Positions 24,628 through 34,934 of a DNA stretch of 64,000 nt are shown here, one piece after another. A program made the translations under genes and the position numbers. Numbering within the stretch: position 1 is the first letter of the stretch; each line of letters starts with the position of its first letter. Location: the NCBI RefSeq assembly GCF_026013605.1, contig NZ_JAPDPJ010000003.1, forward strand, positions 62,001 to 126,000. The letters are read 5' to 3'. This DNA is from Plebeiibacterium sediminum. GTDB taxonomy: Bacteria; Bacteroidota; Bacteroidia; Bacteroidales; Marinilabiliaceae. Below the pieces are notes generated by a model. The model had not been told where the DNA came from, made no database searches, and saw nothing but the letters and a program-made list of their open reading frames with translations.

Positions 24628-26775
24628 TTATTTTACCACATCAGCCGATTCGCGAAGTAGTTTGTTACTTACTCCTGCAATATTATATAATAATCTAAGC
24701 TGTTGTTTTTGTTTCGAATCTTTCAAATTGTCAATCTGATCCCTTAATTTAATTAGTAATGGTTTAAGTAACGGCACCTTAACTTCTGCATCTTTAGGTT
24801 GAATATTGCTTATTCTGCTTGCTGCTTCTTTTAGAGTCAGGTTTATAGTATTGATAATACTTTCTGTATCTAAAGGTAAGGCTTTTAGTTCATCTCTTTG
24901 AGCCCCAAATGCAGATATGTAAGATAATAAAACGTGGTTCAGATAAGTTATTGTAAAAGCATTATCTAATGCTCGTTTTCTTTTCTTAGGTTCAACACGC
25001 ATACTTTGCCACGATAGCGTTAAAGCATTATCTGATTTATGTGCCAGACGTCTGGCTAATCGGTAGTTATAATCATCTTCTTTAGGGTACTTGTATTCAT
25101 CCCATATCTCCGATAAATAAAAAGCGTTGTTTTTTAGTGCCGAAGATAGTAGAGTGGGTAATTGTTTATGTTGCCAGTTTGGCCATAAAAAGCGTATGGA
25201 TAAAAAGGCAAGTGCAGCACCAATAATAGTATCAATTAATCTTGGTAACATCACTTCAACACCCATATTGGCAGTCATGTTATTGCCGGCTAAAACATAT
25301 ATGGTTATAAAAACAACTGCATAAGAATAGTTTGAATTTTTAAAGTAAAAGAAGAAATAGATACTTAAGAGGATTAATAATATTTGTCCTGCAAAGGTAG
25401 GCATAAAACTTACCAGTGATATTCCAAGTACTACACCACTTAGTGTTCCTAATATTCTTTCAAAAAGTCGCTTTTTTGTTTCGCTATAGGTCGGTTGACA
25501 AACAAATAGAGAAGTAAGAATAATCCATTCTCCTTTTTCCATATTGTTGGTTATTACAATAATATAGCCCACTAAAAAACACATGCTTAATCTGATGGCA
25601 TATCTAAATCTTGGGTGTTTAATAGTAAGCTGATCTTTAATTCGTTTCCAAAAACTTCTTTCATCCTGACCTAAGCGAGGAATTGAAGTACTGATTTCTG
25701 GATTATACAGGTTTTTTAAAGATGTATGTGAACGTGTTAAGTTATGAAGCAATAATTCAAGTAACTCCCTGTCGTAATCCGGCAGCTTATCAATTTCAAA
25801 TTCAAGTGCAGAAATAATCCAGGCTATAGACACCGGATGGTTATATTTTTGACCGGTCAGCATGCTTTCAGCCAAAGTTTTAGAAGCATGTGATAGTTGA
25901 TGTAGCAATTCCGCAAAGCCTTCCAGAATCTCTTTGTATTCTGTTTTATCTTTTAGTTTTTCATAACGTTCATGACTGGAGGCAGCTCTTTCATGTAAAC
26001 TTTGTAAAAGCATAAATCGCTGAAGAAAAGGAGCCAGTTCCTTTTGGTCTTTCACTTCTTCTCCATAGTTGTTGATTACTTCTTTACATTTTTCAAGAGA
26101 GGTAACCACATTTACATTAAGTATGGCTAATTTACTGCTAATGTTTGATTCTTTATTTTCACTGATTGGAAAAAACTTTGCTTTCTCTTCAAGATAAGCA
26201 GAAAGCGCATTAAAGCCTCTGGAAAGTTGCTCTTCAACAAGTCTGCCAGGCTTTTTATATAATAAAAAAAGTGAAATGGCACCATAGAACAAAGCTCCGG
26301 AACATAAAAGAAGAGGCTGTAAATACCAGTCCATATTTTTGTCTAAACCCAGCATGGCGTAGATGCCAATCAGTATTGCACCGTAAGAAATACCTCTGTA
26401 TCGTTCACTAACTCCCCCAATTAAAACAAACAGGATTGTAGAAGAGATAAAACCAACTCCGAAAATGATAGGATAGGGTTTTAATATTGCTACCGATGTT
26501 GTTGTAATAGCAAAACTTATTATTGTAATAATTAAAGCTTTTAATCTTCCTTTGGGGTGGTCATCAGTTTCAGCTAACGCAGCGGCAACAGTTCCAAGAG
26601 ATAACGTTGTTCCCCAAAAAGGATTGATAAATATAGAGAAAGGGATAACTTGCACAATACAGGCAATTACGACTTTAAGTGCAGTTAATCTACTGGGTTT
26701 TCTCCAAAATTCTTTTCTTAAAGACTGATACCAACTTTTTTGTGCAAGGTTATATGTAATTGAGTGCTTTGTCAT
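24628..26775 (-). CDS. FUSC family (YccS/YhfK-like) inner-membrane protein
   Basis: This 715-residue protein has two membrane blocks, at about 30-175 and 400-535, each of five or six helices, separated and followed by long helical cytosolic segments. This is the architecture of YccS, related to plant aluminium-activated and fusaric-acid-type efflux proteins. The second block carries the family sequence GEWIILTSLFVCQPTYSETKKR followed by RILGTLSGVVLG. Substrates of this family are poorly defined (aromatic carboxylates are known for some relatives). It is divergent from the Pycsar-effector-like gene. No membrane-fusion or outer-membrane partner is adjacent, so it may act alone. Confidence 0.88.
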   Translation of the reverse strand: MTKHSITYNLAQKSWYQSLRKEFWRKPSRLTALKVVIACIVQVIPFSIFINPFWGTTLSLGTVAAALAETDDHPKGRLKALIITIISFAITTTSVAILKPYPIIFGVGFISSTILFVLIGGVSERYRGISYGAILIGIYAMLGLDKNMDWYLQPLLLCSGALFYGAISLFLLYKKPGRLVEEQLSRGFNALSAYLEEKAKFFPISENKESNISSKLAILNVNVVTSLEKCKEVINNYGEEVKDQKELAPFLQRFMLLQSLHERAASSHERYEKLKDKTEYKEILEGFAELLHQLSHASKTLAESMLTGQKYNHPVSIAWIISALEFEIDKLPDYDRELLELLLHNLTRSHTSLKNLYNPEISTSIPRLGQDERSFWKRIKDQLTIKHPRFRYAIRLSMCFLVGYIIVITNNMEKGEWIILTSLFVCQPTYSETKKRLFERILGTLSGVVLGISLVSFMPTFAGQILLILLSIYFFFYFKNSNYSYAVVFITIYVLAGNNMTANMGVEVMLPRLIDTIIGAALAFLSIRFLWPNWQHKQLPTLLSSALKNNAFYLSEIWDEYKYPKEDDYNYRLARRLAHKSDNALTLSWQSMRVEPKKRKRALDNAFTITYLNHVLLSYISAFGAQRDELKALPLDTESIINTINLTLKEAASRISNIQPKDAEVKVPLLKPLLIKLRDQIDNLKDSKQKQQLRLLYNIAGVSNKLLRESADVVK

Positions 26776-26912
26776 TGCCTTAAATGCTTTGATTAATTTG
26801 TGGGTTAATCTACAAGGGGGATGTTTCAGACTGTAATGTTATGAAAATTTTCAATGGATAAGTGTATTGATTGTTTGAATTTTGTGAATCTATGTTAAAA
26901 ATATGTAGAGAG

Positions 26913-26943
26913 TTTGAGGTTTAGTAAAATATATACATATTTG
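26913..26943 (+). promoter_or_regulatory. Bacteroidota-type promoter of the Pycsar-effector-like gene
   Basis: TTTG at 26913-26916 and CATATTTG at 26936-26943 are separated by 19 bases, the usual -33/-7 spacing with one -7 mismatch. They lie 61 bases upstream of the ATG. Confidence 0.5.
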
Positions 26944-27004
26944 CATATATGAATTATATTGAGTTTAAAATGTAATTTGAACTTAAGGAAAACAAGAACT
27001 ATAT

Positions 27005-27649
27005 ATGGAGCAAAATATATTCGTTGAAGATCAAATAAAAAATGCATTTAAAATAAATAAAAAAGATGAGGAAAAGGAAAAAGGGTTGTTTTATACCAAA
27101 AAGGAACCCAAAAAGTCTTTAACTAATTTTCAGAGAAATCAATATCGGGCATTATTTAATTCAATGGCATTAACCGATAGAAAATCAATGATTTTAGTTC
27201 GGATAAATACAACTTTACTTTCTGTTTTAATAGTTTTTAATCAATATGTGGTGGATCATGTTCCTATGGGTGCATATATTATTGTTACAGCATTGGTAGG
27301 AGTTGGTTTGTCTTTAATATTGAGTATGTTATCCTCAAAAACACCCGGTTTTTTAATTAAAAGAACATTGAGTAATCAAATTCTACCAAAGTATCCGGAT
27401 TTAAAAGATAATATGCTGATTACTTTTTCAAATCCAACTTTGCAGGATTATGAGGAGGCAATGGATGAAATTGTAAGGAGCCAGGAGTTGCAGATTGGAA
27501 ATCAAACACGATCCAGTTACTTATTTAATCGCATATTAATGCGTCAATACAGAATGTTGGATTTATCCTATAATGCTTTTATTATTACTATTATAGCAGT
27601 TGTTTTAATTTTTATTGCTGGTTTTGTTCATACTAACCTTATAATGTAA
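27005..27649 (+). CDS. Stand-alone Pycsar-effector-like (PycTM/DUF5706-type) membrane protein
   Basis: This 214-residue protein has a charged N-terminal region (1-50), the segment MALTDRKSMILVRINTTLLS at 54-73 resembling the DxKA-N entry helix of Pycsar transmembrane effectors, two membrane helices (about 63-80 and 88-108), a cytosolic loop with FSNPTLQDYEEAMDEIVRSQ, and RQYRMLDLSYNAFI leading into a third helix (about 190-208). The layout and these motifs resemble PF18967-type (formerly DUF5706) effectors, which open or disrupt the membrane when cCMP or cUMP is made by a phage-sensing cyclase. Here there is no cyclase and no fused HD domain. Neighbours are FUSC and MFS carriers. It may be a housekeeping relative rather than a defence effector. 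Confidence 0.65.
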   Translation: MEQNIFVEDQIKNAFKINKKDEEKEKGLFYTKKEPKKSLTNFQRNQYRALFNSMALTDRKSMILVRINTTLLSVLIVFNQYVVDHVPMGAYIIVTALVGVGLSLILSMLSSKTPGFLIKRTLSNQILPKYPDLKDNMLITFSNPTLQDYEEAMDEIVRSQELQIGNQTRSSYLFNRILMRQYRMLDLSYNAFIITIIAVVLIFIAGFVHTNLIM

Positions 27650-27652
27650 AGT

Positions 27653-28933
27653 TTAGCTTTTGGGGTATTTCTTTTGAGAGTATAACATCAATGTAATAGC
27701 AGAGATTAAGAAAAGAACTCCTACGCCATAAGTTATACTAAACCCAAACAATTCGTATAGTTTAATACCTATGATTGGGGCAAATAAAGCTCTAGCTCCT
27801 GTTAAAAACAAGTGTACAGATTGATAGTCGGCAGCTTCATGAGGTTCACAAAAATAACTGCTTCCAATGCCCCATAAAAGTGGCATGCTTCCCATAAAAA
27901 AGCCGTTGAAAATTACCGCAATTAATAACATGTGGTATAATTTAAGGCCCCATATTTCTGAGTAGGTAGGAATGTGTTCTGAGAGTGCTGTAAATACAAT
28001 AAAAAGCATTAAAGAGCCAAACGTTATGATACCAAATCTTCTGGGATCTCTTTTGCCAATCAGTTTTCCAAAAATGGGCAAAACACCAATAGCAACCAGG
28101 TTAAAAGCATTGTTGTAAAAAGAAACAGAAGAGTAGTTTAAATCCAGTGCATCTTTATAAAAAATGGTAATAACAGCGTGGGTACTCATCCATGCAAAAC
28201 CGTAAAGCATAAAACCTAATTCAAGATGTTTAAATGGTTTGTTGTTTTTTAAAATGTTGAAAATTCGTATAAATGAATCTCCCAAAGCTTTACCAATTGG
28301 TTTTACAACAGGATCAAGTTTCTGTTTAAACTCAATTTTTGTAAGTTGAAAAATGGAAACAACACCTAATATACCTACCATCGGGTAGAATATCCGATAT
28401 GAATTTGGGTCAATATCAAGCAAAATACCAACAGTAAAGGTACTTACCATTGTAAGTATTTTATTTATAGTAGTTGCATAGCTAAATAGCTTTCCAAAAT
28501 TATCATGTTGATAATTCCCTTTTAAATATTGATTTATTGAAGGTACAACCGCTATTTGTGAGGTGTAAAAGAGTAAAAATACACCCAAAAATAAAAAATG
28601 GAATTTAGGTGACAGGCCAGTCGTTTCATTAACAGCTGGAAAAATAGAAAAGATAACCAATGGCAAACGTGTTAATATTCCAACTGTTCGAAGTAAATTT
28701 TTTCTGTTTGGGTATCTGCGCATGATTTCATTTGCAAGCATGGCAAACAGAAATACAACCATGCTAAACTGAAATAAAAACGACAATTGTACATTTGATC
28801 CTTTTAAAGACTTTATGAAAATGAATTCGTTAAGGATTAATGCTCCTCTGGCAATTCCATCAATACTACTATAAAATAGGTGCAGTTTAAAAGCTTTTTT
28901 TTCACTGCTATCAAGTTGTTGAAGTATGTTCAT
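27653..28933 (-). CDS. MFS transporter
   Basis: This 426-residue carrier has about 12 hydrophobic segments and the loop between helices 2-3 carries NEIMRRYPNRKNLLR, a weak form of the MFS motif A. I start at ATG 28933 (MNILQQLDSSEKKAFKLH); the open frame extends 18 codons further to a TTG, but those codons give no family sequence. Late features include FGKLIGKRDPRRFG, corresponding to the second-half loop. The substrate cannot be predicted. Its stop lies 4 bases from that of the convergent Pycsar-effector-like gene, so the two transcripts must overlap. Confidence 0.85.
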   Translation of the reverse strand: MNILQQLDSSEKKAFKLHLFYSSIDGIARGALILNEFIFIKSLKGSNVQLSFLFQFSMVVFLFAMLANEIMRRYPNRKNLLRTVGILTRLPLVIFSIFPAVNETTGLSPKFHFLFLGVFLLFYTSQIAVVPSINQYLKGNYQHDNFGKLFSYATTINKILTMVSTFTVGILLDIDPNSYRIFYPMVGILGVVSIFQLTKIEFKQKLDPVVKPIGKALGDSFIRIFNILKNNKPFKHLELGFMLYGFAWMSTHAVITIFYKDALDLNYSSVSFYNNAFNLVAIGVLPIFGKLIGKRDPRRFGIITFGSLMLFIVFTALSEHIPTYSEIWGLKLYHMLLIAVIFNGFFMGSMPLLWGIGSSYFCEPHEAADYQSVHLFLTGARALFAPIIGIKLYELFGFSITYGVGVLFLISAITLMLYSQKKYPKS

Positions 28934-29203
28934 ATTTAAAAATGAGGCTGCAAAATTACGATAAACAATAATATGCTTTGTGATCAACCTCTTTAATTAT
29001 CGTTAAAATGTTACTTTTGAATTAATACTGTTTTTATAAAGCATTGAAATTCGAATTATTTAATTCGATACACTTAATTGTATTAAATAATTCTTTACAA
29101 CATAAAAAAACTGTTTGTGTTTAATATTTAGATCACTTGATGTTATTAATAAAATATAAGCAGATAAAGCAATTAGACTATTTTGAGAGGATTAGGTTCA
29201 CAT

Positions 29204-29860
29204 ATGCCTATTGAAAAAAGGCGTTTTATACATAGTTTGGTTTTTCCAATACTCTTTGTGTTAATGATATTTTTTATTAAGCTCATTGAACAGCTTGAAG
29301 GAATCAGACTGACGGAATTTGGAGTTCGTCCACTTAGCAAAGAAGGTTTAATCGGTATTTTAACATCACCATTGATACATGGCGACTGGTCGCATTTGTA
29401 TTCCAACTCAGTTTCCTTTTTAGTGTTAGGTGTTACCTTGTTTTATTTTTATAATAAGATAGCATACAAAGTTTTTTTTCTGATATATATATTAAGTGGC
29501 TTTGGAACCTGGCTGGCAGCAAGAGATTCATGGCATATAGGGGCAAGTGGTGTAATTTACGGTTTGACAGCATTTTTGGCTTTAAGTGGAATTATTCGGA
29601 AGTATTATCGGTTAATAGCAATATCGTTTATTGTTATTTTCTTTTACGGTAGCTTAATTTGGGGTGCTTTGCCCTTAAAAGTTGATTTGCCATACTCCTG
29701 GGAAGGTCATTTATGGGGCGGAATTGTGGGGTCAATTTTAGCTTTTGTATATAAAAATGAAGGACCGCAAAAACCTCGTTCTCCAATTGAAGATGAGGAT
29801 GATTTGGAAGAAGATGAGGATGATAATCCATATTGGATGAATACAGATATTGAACCATAG
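29204..29860 (+). CDS. Rhomboid family intramembrane serine protease
   Basis: This 218-residue membrane protease cuts transmembrane segments of other proteins. Start at ATG 29204; the TTG at 29183 would add seven residues only. The catalytic serine is Ser115 in HIGASGVIYG and the histidine is His169 in EGHLWGG; His64 and Asn68 (HLYSNS) in helix 2 line the oxyanion site. About six helices are visible. The C-terminal tail is very acidic (EDEDDLEEDEDDNPYWMN), probably cytosolic. It opens a run of envelope genes up to Ste24. Substrates are unknown. Confidence 0.93.
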   Translation: MPIEKRRFIHSLVFPILFVLMIFFIKLIEQLEGIRLTEFGVRPLSKEGLIGILTSPLIHGDWSHLYSNSVSFLVLGVTLFYFYNKIAYKVFFLIYILSGFGTWLAARDSWHIGASGVIYGLTAFLALSGIIRKYYRLIAISFIVIFFYGSLIWGALPLKVDLPYSWEGHLWGGIVGSILAFVYKNEGPQKPRSPIEDEDDLEEDEDDNPYWMNTDIEP

Positions 29861-29884
29861 TAAATAAAATATAGTTATTAATAT

Positions 29885-29892
29885 TAATTTTG
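29885..29892 (+). promoter_or_regulatory. -7-like box upstream of the M48 lipoprotein gene
   Basis: TAATTTTG matches TAnnTTTG and lies 33 bases upstream of the ATG; no well-spaced -33 element is seen. Confidence 0.35.
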
Positions 29893-29925
29893 TTCTTGAA
29901 ACCTAAATATGATTAAATAGATAAA

Positions 29926-30729
29926 ATGAAAAATTATTGGAAACAAATAGTGGCATCAGTTATTGTTGTTACTGCAGTTGTAGCATGTTCAACTGTGCCT
30001 ATTACAGGTAGAAAACAAATTAACTTATTACCATCCTCTCAAATGACTGAGATGGCATTAACCAATTATAAATCGTTTTTGGATAGTGCAAAAATTTCAA
30101 TAGATAAAGCCAATACAGCATTAGTAAAGAAAGTAGGAGGAAAGATTGCTGCAGCAGTTGAAAAGTATATGAAAGATAACGGATTGGAAAGTGAGTTACA
30201 GTATTTTAGCTGGGAGTTTAATCTTGTTGAAGATAATACACCAAACGCATGGTGTATGCCTGGTGGTAAAGTTGTTTTTTACACAGGTATTTTGCCTTTT
30301 ACCAAAGATGAGGCTGGTATAGCTGTTGTTATGGGACATGAAATTGCTCACGCTATTGCGCGTCATGGTAATGAGCGTATGAGTCAGCAAATGGGCGTGC
30401 AGGCTGTGGCTGCCGGATTACAAGTTGCATTGAGTGAAAAACCGGAACAAACACAAGCGCTTTATATGGGTGCTTTTGGCCTGGGAGCTCAATATGGCAT
30501 GTTGTTACCTTATTCACGTACACACGAATCTGAAGCTGATAAAATGGGATTGGTATTTATGGCTATGGCGGGTTATAATCCTGAAGTTGCTGTTGATTTC
30601 TGGACAAGAATGGCACAGGGAGGAAGTAGTGTTCCTGAATTTTTAAGTACCCACCCTTCTGATGATACACGTATTCAAAATATCAAGGCTTTTTTACCAA
30701 AAGCTAAAAGCTATATGCCAGCCCAATAG
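29926..30729 (+). CDS. M48 family metallopeptidase, exported lipoprotein
   Basis: This 267-residue zinc peptidase has a signal peptide ending in a lipobox-like VVAC (Cys21), followed by STVPITGRKQINLLP, the usual N-terminus of BepA/LoiP-type M48 lipoproteins. The zinc motif HEIAH is at 138-142 and the third ligand is in HESEADKMG. The conserved STHPSDDTRIQNI lies near the C-terminus. Members act in quality control of outer-membrane proteins. There are no TPR repeats as in BepA, so it is closer to LoiP/YcaL. It follows the rhomboid gene by 66 bases and has its own terminator. Confidence 0.93.
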   Translation: MKNYWKQIVASVIVVTAVVACSTVPITGRKQINLLPSSQMTEMALTNYKSFLDSAKISIDKANTALVKKVGGKIAAAVEKYMKDNGLESELQYFSWEFNLVEDNTPNAWCMPGGKVVFYTGILPFTKDEAGIAVVMGHEIAHAIARHGNERMSQQMGVQAVAAGLQVALSEKPEQTQALYMGAFGLGAQYGMLLPYSRTHESEADKMGLVFMAMAGYNPEVAVDFWTRMAQGGSSVPEFLSTHPSDDTRIQNIKAFLPKAKSYMPAQ

Positions 30730-30756
30730 TATATAGTATATATTTAAAATTTATAG

Positions 30757-30793
30757 TAGAGGTTTTTATTTTATATAAGAACCTCTTTTTTTT
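30757..30793 (+). terminator. Terminator after the M48 lipoprotein gene
   Basis: GAGGTTTTTA pairs with AAGAACCTC across about 10 bases of loop, followed by a run of eight T (30785-30793 region). Confidence 0.75.
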
Positions 30794-30807
30794 GAATGGA
30801 AATGGTT

Positions 30808-30885
30808 ATTCCACTCACTTGATAAATCTATCTAATGTCATAATCTAAAATCTAGTGATCTAATGTTATATTGGTCTCAAATCTT
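30808..30885. repeat. Degenerate ATCTAA-type intergenic repeat
   Basis: Units such as ATCTATCTAATGTC, ATCTAAAATCTAGTG and ATCTAATG recur, preceded by CCACTCACTTGAT. The word set resembles the region at 20.82-20.90 kb. No coding capacity. Confidence 0.45.
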
Positions 30886-30897
30886 TTACTACATTTG
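30871..30897 (+). promoter_or_regulatory. Promoter of the small lipoprotein gene
   Basis: TTG at 30871-30873 is followed after 16 bases by TACATTTG at 30890-30897, an exact -7 match. Nearly the same -7 context (CTACATTTG) precedes the radical SAM gene at 63.37 kb. Confidence 0.5.
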
Positions 30898-31006
30898 TGC
30901 TCATAGATTTTTGCAACAGAATAGATGAAATGCACAAGTGTTTTTTCTACAAAGAATAAACAAATGTGCGTTCAATATATAAAAAGAAGATAAATTAATT
31001 ATATCA

Positions 31007-31411
31007 GTGAAAGAATTGTCCAAATTTAAAGTATTAAGCATTACGCTTTTAGTTACCATGTCATCATGTGTAACAGGGACAATTGATCTCAATGCTGAAA
31101 CATTGCGTTCCTATGGTTTTGAGTTTGATATATCTTCTGTGGATAAAGTTCAAACAGTTCAACGCTACAAAAAATCCAAATCACAAAATAATAATAAGTT
31201 TCGTTTTAATCGCTTAGTTGAATCGGGACGAAAGCATATTGTTTACAGGGGATTAACTATTGATTATGTCCCTGTTACGGTACATTTAAGTTCTGCTTAT
31301 TTTGCTGAACCATTGCTGAATCAGCGGGTTCTGTATTCAAAAAATATATATAAAACATTATATACTGGAGCCAGTTTCTTTAACAGAGCAGGTCCATCTA
31401 CACTTCTTTAA
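31007..31411 (+). CDS. Small putative lipoprotein
   Basis: I do not recognise this 134-residue protein. The start is GTG 31007, the only start before the signal sequence; LSITLLVTMSSC gives a lipobox-like site with Cys21. The mature part is basic (KVQTVQRYKKSKSQNNNKF, FNRLVESGRKHIVYRG) and has no repeats or catalytic motif; DYVPVTVHLSSAYFAEPLL suggests beta-structure. It lies between two envelope genes and 129 bases upstream of secA. It probably sits on the outer or inner membrane leaflet; function unknown. Confidence 0.6.
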   Translation: MKELSKFKVLSITLLVTMSSCVTGTIDLNAETLRSYGFEFDISSVDKVQTVQRYKKSKSQNNNKFRFNRLVESGRKHIVYRGLTIDYVPVTVHLSSAYFAEPLLNQRVLYSKNIYKTLYTGASFFNRAGPSTLL

Positions 31412-31539
31412 TATTCAGCTATAATTTTATAGGTTGGATTCTGATTTATTGATTAAGATTTATTTAATCATTTTTTTACAATAACCATAGTAATTCGGTT
31501 ATTGATCCGTTTTGTATATAGAAATAAATAAAAATAATA

Positions 31540-34500
31540 ATGGCATTAATTAATAATATTGTTACTAAACTATTTGGTAGCAAATATGATAGAGATTTAA
31601 AAGAATTAAATCCTATTGTGGATTTGGTGAAGGCAGTTTCTCCTGAAATTGAAAAGCTTTCAAATGACGAATTACGTCAGCGATCAGAAGGTTTAAAAGC
31701 TAAAATTCAGGCTTCTGTTAAGGATGATCAGGATAAAATTGCTTCATTGAAAGCTAAGATTGAAGCAAACTCAATTGGTATTGCTGAAAGAGAAAAAATT
31801 TACAACGAAATTGATAAGATTGAGAAAGAGATTGAGGAGAAAATAGAAGCTGTTTTAACAGAAATTCTTCCTGAAGCTTTTGCTATTCTTAAGGATACGG
31901 CACGTAGATTTACTCAAAATGAAACAGTAGAAGTGACTGCTTCTGATTTTGACAGAGATTTAGCAGCAAAGCATGACTTTGTAGAAATTGATAATGATAA
32001 GGCAATATGGTATAATTCATGGGAAGCCGGAGGTAATACAGTTACCTGGGAAATGATTCATTATGATGTTCAGTTGTTTGGTGGTGTTGCTTTACATCAG
32101 GGTAAAATTGCTGAGATGGCAACTGGTGAAGGTAAAACTCTTGTGGCTACTTTACCTGTGTTTTTAAATGCATTGGCAGGAAGAGGTGTTCATGTGGTAA
32201 CAGTGAATGATTACCTTGCAAAACGTGACTCCGAGTGGATGGGGCCTCTTTATCAGTTTCACGGTTTAAGTGTTGATTGTATCGATAAACACCGCCCAAA
32301 TTCAAATGAGCGTCGTAAAGCTTATAATTGTGATATCACTTTTGGTACAAACAACGAATTTGGTTTTGATTACCTAAGAGATAATATGGCCACTTCTCCT
32401 GAAGATTTGGTTCAACGTAAACATAATTATGCTATTGTCGATGAGGTTGACTCGGTGTTGATTGATGATGCCCGTACACCATTGATTATTTCAGGTCCTG
32501 TACCTAAAGGCGATGATCAGTTATTTGAGGAATTAAAACCAAAGGTTGAACGTTTAGTTGAAGCACAACGTCAATTGGTTTCAGGAATTTTGGTAGATGC
32601 CAAAAAGAAAATGAAATCAGACAATAAGAAAGAGGCAGAAGAGGGTGCTCTTGAGCTTTTACGTGTTTATAAAGGTCTTCCTCGTAATAAACCATTGATC
32701 AAGTTTTTAAGTGAGCCAGGAATAAAAGCTCATATGATTAAAACTGAAAATTACTATATGCAGGAAAATAACAAAAACATGCATATTGTTACTGATCCTT
32801 TATATTTTGTAATTGATGAAAAACATAATTCAATAGAACTTACTGAAAAAGGTATTGATTTAATTACAGGAGATTCTGATGATCCGCATTTCTTTGTTCT
32901 TCCTGATATTGGTTCTGAAGTGGCAGAGCTTGAGAAATCATCAATGGATGAAAAAGAAAAACTGGCTAAAAAGGATGAATTACTTCAGAGTTATGGAATT
33001 AAGTCGGAAAGAGTTCATACCATAAACCAGTTGTTAAAAGCATATACTTTGTTTGAAAAAGATACCGAATATGTGGTAATGGATAACAAAGTTAAAATCG
33101 TAGATGAGCAAACAGGGCGTATCATGGATGGCCGTCGTTATTCAGACGGACTTCACCAGGCTATTGAAGCTAAAGAACGTGTAAAAGTAGAGGCTGCAAC
33201 ACAAACTTATGCAACCATTACTTTACAAAACTACTTTAGAATGTACCATAAGCTTTCGGGTATGACAGGTACAGCTCAGACTGAAGCTGGTGAGTTATGG
33301 GATATCTATGAATTGGATGTAGTTGTTATTCCAACAAATAAACCAATTGCTCGTGATGACCGTGAGGACAAAGTTTATAAAACCAATCGCGAAAAATACA
33401 ATGCTGTTATTGAAGAGATTGTTGGATTGGTAAAAGAGGGACGTCCGGTATTGGTTGGAACAACATCTGTTGAAATTTCAGAGTTGTTAAGCCGAATGTT
33501 GAAGATCAGAGGCATCAAGCACAATGTACTGAATGCGAAACTACACCAACGCGAGGCTGATATTGTGGCTGAGGCCGGAGGAAAAGGAGTTGTAACTATT
33601 GCAACAAACATGGCAGGTCGTGGTACCGATATTAAACTTTCTGAAGAAGTGAAAAAAGCAGGTGGTTTAGCTATTGTTGGTACAGAACGTCATGAGTCTC
33701 GTCGTGTTGACCGTCAGTTAAGAGGTCGTGCTGGTCGTCAGGGAGATGTGGGTAGTTCACAATTCTTTGTTTCTCTTGAAGATAACTTAATGCGTTTATT
33801 CGGTTCTGACAGAATCGTTAAATATATGGATAGATTAGGCGTTGAGGATGGTGAGGTTATTCAGCATTCAATGATTACTAAATCTATTGAAAGAGCTCAA
33901 AAGAAAGTTGAGGAAAATAACTTTGGTATTCGTAAGCGATTATTGGAGTATGATGATGTGATGAACTCTCAACGTGAGGTGATTTATACCAAACGTAAGC
34001 ATGCTCTTTATGGGGAAAGAATTCAGGTTGATTTATCAAATATGATATATGATACTTGTGAGAGTATTGTGAATGATCATCATCAAAATGCAGATTTTGA
34101 AGGCTTTGAAATGGACTTGATCAGAGTATTTTCTGTTTCATCTCCTTTTGAACAGGATGATTTCTTAAAAGGAAATCCTAGTGAGTTGGCTGATAAATTG
34201 TATAACGATGTTTGGAATGCTTATACAAGAAAAATTGATACAATTAAGGCGCAAGCAATGCCTGTAATTAAAGACGTTTATGAAAATAGAGGTCAGCAGT
34301 ATCAAAATATCGTAGTTCCATTTACTGATGGACAAAAGATTTTCCAAATCAATACAAACCTTAAAAAAGCATACGAAACAGAAGGTGCTGAGTTGGTTAA
34401 ATCATTTGAGAAAGCCATTATTTTAATGACCATTGATAATGCATGGAAAGAGCATTTGCGTGAGTTGGATGACTTAAGAACAGCAGTTCAAAATGCATCT

Positions 34501-34842
34501 TATGAGCAAAAAGATCCTTTGTTAATTTATAAGTTCGAGTCATTTGAGTTATTTAAATCAATGTTGGAACAAAGTAACAAAGATGTTGTTTCTACTTTGG
34601 TTAAAGCTAGTATCCCTGTTCAGGATCCAAATGAAATTAAACAACAGGAGGAGCGTAAACGTCAGGATTTAAGTAAATTGAAAACCAGTAAAGATGCTTA
34701 TCCGGGAGCTGGTGGTGCTGAGGCTAAAGAAAAGCCAAAAGCCGAACCGGTAAGAGTGGAGAAAAAAGTAGGACGTAACGAACCTTGCCCTTGTGGTAGT
34801 GGTAAAAAATTTAAACAATGCCACGGAAAAGGTCAGGTTTGA
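31540..34842 (+). CDS. secA: Preprotein translocase ATPase SecA
   Basis: SecA drives preproteins through the SecYEG channel using ATP. The Walker A motif GEGKT is at about 196-200 ([14 protein letters not shown]), the DEAD-type box is [10 protein letters not shown], and the second motor domain carries [12 protein letters not shown] and [12 protein letters not shown]. The helical scaffold and wing domains follow, and the C-terminus ends with the zinc motif [14 protein letters not shown] that binds SecB and lipids. At 1100 residues it is longer than in E. coli (901), with extra sequence between motor motifs, usual for Bacteroidota. Lgt follows 92 bases later. Call firm. Confidence 0.98.
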   Translation: MALINNIVTKLFGSKYDRDLKELNPIVDLVKAVSPEIEKLSNDELRQRSEGLKAKIQASVKDDQDKIASLKAKIEANSIGIAEREKIYNEIDKIEKEIEEKIEAVLTEILPEAFAILKDTARRFTQNETVEVTASDFDRDLAAKHDFVEIDNDKAIWYNSWEAGGNTVTWEMIHYDVQLFGGVALHQGKIAEMATGEGKTLVATLPVFLNALAGRGVHVVTVNDYLAKRDSEWMGPLYQFHGLSVDCIDKHRPNSNERRKAYNCDITFGTNNEFGFDYLRDNMATSPEDLVQRKHNYAIVDEVDSVLIDDARTPLIISGPVPKGDDQLFEELKPKVERLVEAQRQLVSGILVDAKKKMKSDNKKEAEEGALELLRVYKGLPRNKPLIKFLSEPGIKAHMIKTENYYMQENNKNMHIVTDPLYFVIDEKHNSIELTEKGIDLITGDSDDPHFFVLPDIGSEVAELEKSSMDEKEKLAKKDELLQSYGIKSERVHTINQLLKAYTLFEKDTEYVVMDNKVKIVDEQTGRIMDGRRYSDGLHQAIEAKERVKVEAATQTYATITLQNYFRMYHKLSGMTGTAQTEAGELWDIYELDVVVIPTNKPIARDDREDKVYKTNREKYNAVIEEIVGLVKEGRPVLVGTTSVEISELLSRMLKIRGIKHNVLNAKLHQREADIVAEAGGKGVVTIATNMAGRGTDIKLSEEVKKAGGLAIVGTERHESRRVDRQLRGRAGRQGDVGSSQFFVSLEDNLMRLFGSDRIVKYMDRLGVEDGEVIQHSMITKSIERAQKKVEENNFGIRKRLLEYDDVMNSQREVIYTKRKHALYGERIQVDLSNMIYDTCESIVNDHHQNADFEGFEMDLIRVFSVSSPFEQDDFLKGNPSELADKLYNDVWNAYTRKIDTIKAQAMPVIKDVYENRGQQYQNIVVPFTDGQKIFQINTNLKKAYETEGAELVKSFEKAIILMTIDNAWKEHLRELDDLRTAVQNASYEQKDPLLIYKFESFELFKSMLEQSNKDVVSTLVKASIPVQDPNEIKQQEERKRQDLSKLKTSKDAYPGAGGAEAKEKPKAEPVRVEKKVGRNEPCPCGSGKKFKQCHGKGQV

Positions 34843-34890
34843 TATTAACCTGCGTTCGATTATTAAAGAATTAAATATAAAATGAAGAAA

Positions 34891-34921
34891 AAGAGACAAA
34901 GGATGATTTATTTTGTCTCTT
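34891..34921 (+). terminator. Possible hairpin between secA and lgt
   Basis: AAGAGACAAA (34891-34900) pairs with TTTGTCTCTT (34912-34921). The T-run afterwards is weak, so read-through into lgt is likely. Confidence 0.4.
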
Positions 34922-34934
34922 AGATTAATAGCTT

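Noticed and set aside
26776-27004. Possible nucleotide cyclase gene next to the Pycsar-effector-like gene
   Set aside because: The spacer is non-coding and both flanking genes are transporters; no cyclase exists in the window.
28934-28987. TTG-started longer versions of several genes (for example the MFS, YicC, ABC-F, AraC-type, rhomboid genes)
   Set aside because: The extra codons add no family sequence and often run into promoter or repeat elements; the ATG starts fit family N-termini.
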